In this document: one piece after another, positions 57,861 to 64,000 of the stretch
Layout of the letters: each line of letters opens with the position of its first letter
How positions within the stretch are numbered: position 1 is the stretch's first letter
Source: Hypomesus transpacificus
Lineage: Eukaryota; Chordata; Actinopteri; Osmeriformes; Osmeridae
Direction: 5' to 3'
DNA: 64,000 nucleotides
Assembly: GCF_021917145.1 (NCBI RefSeq)
Contig: NC_061067.1
Coordinates: 782,537-846,536, forward strand
Program-made: the position numbers and the translations under genes
Notes under the pieces: model-generated
Told to the model about the DNA's origin: nothing
Databases searched by the model: none
The model's input: only the letters and a program-made list of their open reading frames with translations

Positions 57861-60602
57861 TCTTCAACACCTCTCTCCCTCAAACCCCTCACCCTGGCAC
57901 ACGCCCCTGCCCCTCTCTCTGCCCTCTGCCTCAGATCCCCCCCAGCCCCTCCCCCCTTACCTCCCCCACACCCCCAACTCCCCTAAGAGAGATTGATTTA
58001 ATCATTATCATGATTACTAGAAGTGTAATATTTCCAGAGCACGTGTGTGCGTGCAACGCAGGCAGAGTCCTTGCAGTCCTGTCAGCCAGTTGGTGAAGGT
58101 TTTCGCTGTCGTGCTCTTAAGTCTTCTCCGAGCTCACACTTACACGCTTCATTGTTCAGCAGCACAGCAACAACAACCCTCTCTCCTCCTCCTCCTCCTC
58201 CTTCTGCTCCCCTCAGCCCCCTCCCACCCTCCCTCATTCAGAGGATACCAAACTGCCCCTTCACCCTAACTGGCTCGTTACCATATGGAGAGAAAAGAAA
58301 GAGAAAACAACCTGTCCACGACCACATTCCCAGACCATGACCTGACCCAGACCCGGAGGAGATGGGAGTAGGTACAGCCAAGCTGTTTGTCTGACTAAAC
58401 TGCATCAACGACTGAGAAAAGGCACACGCGGATGTGCCAAACCCCCCCCCAACCAGCATCCAATCCAAACACTGGACTGACCGTGAGACTGTGTGACCAC
58501 ACAACCGTGTCTCGACCGTGGTCAATGGACTGACCCGCCCCCAGCGGCGTGATGTGGCCAGTCCAAACCTAACTGAATGACTTCTACTGAAGGCACTTAA
58601 AAACGACTAAAAAGGAGGTTACTTTGCCCTCTTTTTGGCCATTGATTGGTCACCATGGATTGACTTAATAGGAGTTTAACCAGTGGTTGTGAGGGGTGGA
58701 GCCTGTTTTTGTGACTAACCTGGCTTGTTTTACCCTTCCAGTCCCCATATCATGCATTCCTTTCTACAGTGGTGGGACTCCCTCCATCTGTATTGCAGGC
58801 TCCACCCTAAGAGTTTGGGCTGGCTCCTGCCTCTGGTGTGATACAAATACCCCATGGAATCATGGGAATTGGAGTCTTCCCTCGCACTGAGACAAATGGA
58901 CGGACGTAGACCAGACAAAATAAAACTATTTATTTCCGTGAACCTGTCCAACAGATCATGGGAACTTTGAAAACCTAAATCCGCAATTCCATTTAATTTG
59001 CTGCACTTTAGTTCAGGAATTTCACCTGTTCATTCAAAATCTTTCAGAAGTTTTTAGAGCTCACTTGTCATTGGTTCACAATGGCTCTTTCCCCTCCTCA
59101 GGAAGTGAGGTGTAAATACTCAGTTGGGACTATAACTAATGAACTAGTTGTTTCACTTCAGCTCGACAATGTCTCAAGGCACTTAGAATTCCACCATTTC
59201 AAGAAATCTTAAAATTCCGCTAGTCTTTGGGGTATTGGCTATTGAGATACTGTTCTGTCTCCAGTTTGATCATGCCAAATAAGTACACCAACCTAATCCA
59301 ACGATGTGATTGTACAACAGAGTTTTTAAAAAAAACTGAGTTCTTTGAAAACATGATTTGCTTTAATTTGGGGTAAAACCTGTCAGTACCGGAGGTGCCA
59401 AATTAATCTCTTACGAAAACGAAGCAGAGAATAGAGATATTTAAATTCAAATTGAATACTAGCAATTTATTAGTCACCAAGGCTGAAAGATTGTTTACCA
59501 AGTTCTTTATTTTGTCAGATTCCTCCATTGATTACTAGCTCTTCATGTTCAATACTGCAGTCGTATTAAGTTTGTGTAACTGTCCTATGTTATGCCATTT
59601 GCATAAATGCTGTTTCATGAACTTGTCGTGAACTTGTCTCATTCAAGTTAAACCTCTTTGATTCTAACACGGTGCCATCAAACTTAATCAGAACTACTTT
59701 AACAGGACTTAGATTTTCACAATCATTTGAATGGCTTTACAACAGACAGAGGTTTGTACACTGCTCAGTGTCAGGACACTCCATTCAGGTAAGGATGAAG
59801 CTAAAGGGAGTGATCTGGCATGTACACGAGGACCCGTCCATGATCCACTTTCCAATGTACTTACCTGAAAATAAGCCATGTTGTACATTTGAAGTGCACA
59901 ATGTATATGGGTGTACCTTGAGTCATGATTTAGCCATCCTGACTGAAATTCCAGCCTTCCAAACACCTACAGTCTTTGCTGGCTTAGTGGTACTGCCAGA
60001 ATGGACCAAATCATCCTTAACACTTATCACATTCTAAACTAAAGTTTTACTTTCTTGCTAGGATAAATATGGATACATTTAAGGCATTTACATAGAGGAG
60101 CATGAGAGAGAAATAAGGATGGTTTGGACAGTCACATAAGCTATATTCAGAAAAATGAGTGAGTGCTTTCATTATGTCAGCAAAATCCCAAAACAAAAAC
60201 AGCACTTCCAGACAATTTAGACCAAATTATCAAACACAAATTATGGATGAAAAAAGCAATGAACATTTGGCATACTTCCATTGTGTGGGTGAGATGCTCT
60301 AAACCAAATACATATACTCAGTAAAGATTTCTCTATAAAATGAGTTATTGTATACAACTGACCTCTCATACATTCTTTTGAAATAGATAGGGGATCTAGG
60401 GTGTAAGTAATTGAACCAAAACGAAATACCAAATCTCTCTGCTCAATTCCTGTGCGATGCTACGTTACAAGAGAAATGGAGTCCCCAGTACCACAGGCTA
60501 CCGTACCAACCATCAGCCCAGAGGATGGGACTACAACAGTGGGACACAAGAGTGTAGTGTTGGGGGACAGGTGGAGGTGTGGTCGTTCTCATCCAGTCCC
60601 TC
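57861..60602. other. Convergent 3' untranslated regions of kpna1 and fam162a
   Basis: kpna1 stops at 57860 on the plus strand and fam162a at 60603 on the minus strand. No coding exon is seen between. The first part is C- and CT-rich; an AATAAA for kpna1 lies at 58919. Confidence 0.65.
58919..58924 (+). terminator. kpna1: Candidate polyadenylation signal of kpna1
   Basis: AATAAA about 1.06 kb after the kpna1 stop codon on the plus strand; the first good hexamer on that strand after the stop. Confidence 0.55.
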
Positions 60603-63359
<2,757 letters not shown>

Positions 63360-63896
63360 ATTAAAAAGCAGTAGTTTATGCCACAATCCGTTAAGCCATG
63401 AAGGTGTGAAATCCAAAGTTCTTTGGCTGTTGAATGTCAACCTTTCATACCGTTCCAAAACACCAAAGTGAGCTGTCGCTGCAGTCTAAGGACCTTTGGA
63501 AGTTTAGCTACATGCCTGCTTAATTCTGCTTCTGACGCACATAACCTTCCACACACAGACTGGGTGCTTCGTGTTGATGTTCACATGAGAGATAATACCG
63601 TTATATTCACATATATACTTCAATACATAAAATTATATAGTTGTAATTACAAAGAATTAAACACATGAAAAATGTGCCATATGTGTTTATTTATACCCAT
63701 AAATACGTACGTTCACACCTTTGTATTTTATGAGGTTAGTTTGCACAATTTATATTAAATCGCCGTCATAATATGAACAGAAACACCGCAAGCACCAAAA
63801 TTAATTTCTATAGATAATATAATTAAATGTTTTCGTTCAGGCATTGACAAAAGACATACATAAATTTTGTAAGCGTGCAGGACCTGTTTATCCACT
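63360..63896. promoter_or_regulatory. Shared upstream region of fam162a and mix23
   Basis: About 540 bases separate the two divergent start codons, so both promoters must lie here. It is AT-rich in the middle, and no TATA box is convincing for either gene. Confidence 0.6.
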
Positions 63897-63947
63897 ATGG
63901 CGGCGCCCAATGAAACTTTAAACTGTGAGGACTTTTCAATGTTTCAG
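63897..63947 (+). CDS. mix23: MIX23 (CCDC58), first coding exon; remainder beyond the right edge
   Basis: Seventeen codons, MAAPNETLNCEDFSMFQ, followed by a GTAATA donor. This matches the N-terminus of human MIX23/CCDC58 (MAAP...NCEEFAEFQ), which is also a 17-codon first exon, and its position head-to-head with fam162a is the expected neighbour. MIX23 is a small mitochondrial intermembrane-space coiled-coil protein. Only this exon is in the window. Confidence 0.9.
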
Positions 63948-64000
63948 GTAATATGATTGTGTAAAAAGTCTCGCTTACAGATACTATATCATGAAATTGC

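Overview
The window is nuclear DNA of a ray-finned (teleost) fish. Genes are split by GT-AG introns, introns are full of CA, GA and poly-C tracts, a fish-type tRNA-derived SINE recurs, and a Tc1 element, hAT elements and a fish-type two-gene DNA transposon are present. I cannot name the species.

Layout. 1-11.6 kb: the first three coding exons (minus strand) of a class B1 peptide-hormone GPCR, most like the GHRH receptor; the rest lies off the left edge. 11.6-23.7 kb: mostly non-coding, with SINEs, a 62-bp-arm hairpin at 10.4 kb, and an unidentified minus-strand gene fragment whose 75-bp exon is tandemly duplicated (19.8-20.0 kb). 23.76-31.96 kb: an apparently complete 8.2 kb DNA transposon with CACTG termini and two intact genes (zinc-finger transposase and a SAMD3-like partner), itself carrying a nested hAT with perfect 8-bp target duplications. 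32-37.5 kb: no gene recognised.

37.6-44.1 kb: complete 15-exon cenpc (kinetochore CENP-C, 1156 aa), minus strand. 45.4-49.5 kb: a seven-coding-exon multi-pass membrane protein of unknown function (315 aa), minus strand, with an intact 1.66 kb Tc1 element in intron 3. 51.0-51.5 kb: a single-exon nanos gene, minus strand. 53.6-57.9 kb: kpna1 (importin alpha-5), 13 coding exons, 538 aa, plus strand. 60.6-63.4 kb: fam162a, minus strand. 63.9 kb: first exon of mix23 (ccdc58), plus strand, cut by the right edge.

The kpna1-fam162a-mix23 order (tail-to-tail, then head-to-head) matches human 3q21 as I know it, which supports these three calls. Exon structures were joined by hand: every reading phase closes and the summed lengths are multiples of three, so I trust them well, but no transcript or database was consulted. 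Besides the transposon pair there is no operon-like organisation; these are independent genes.
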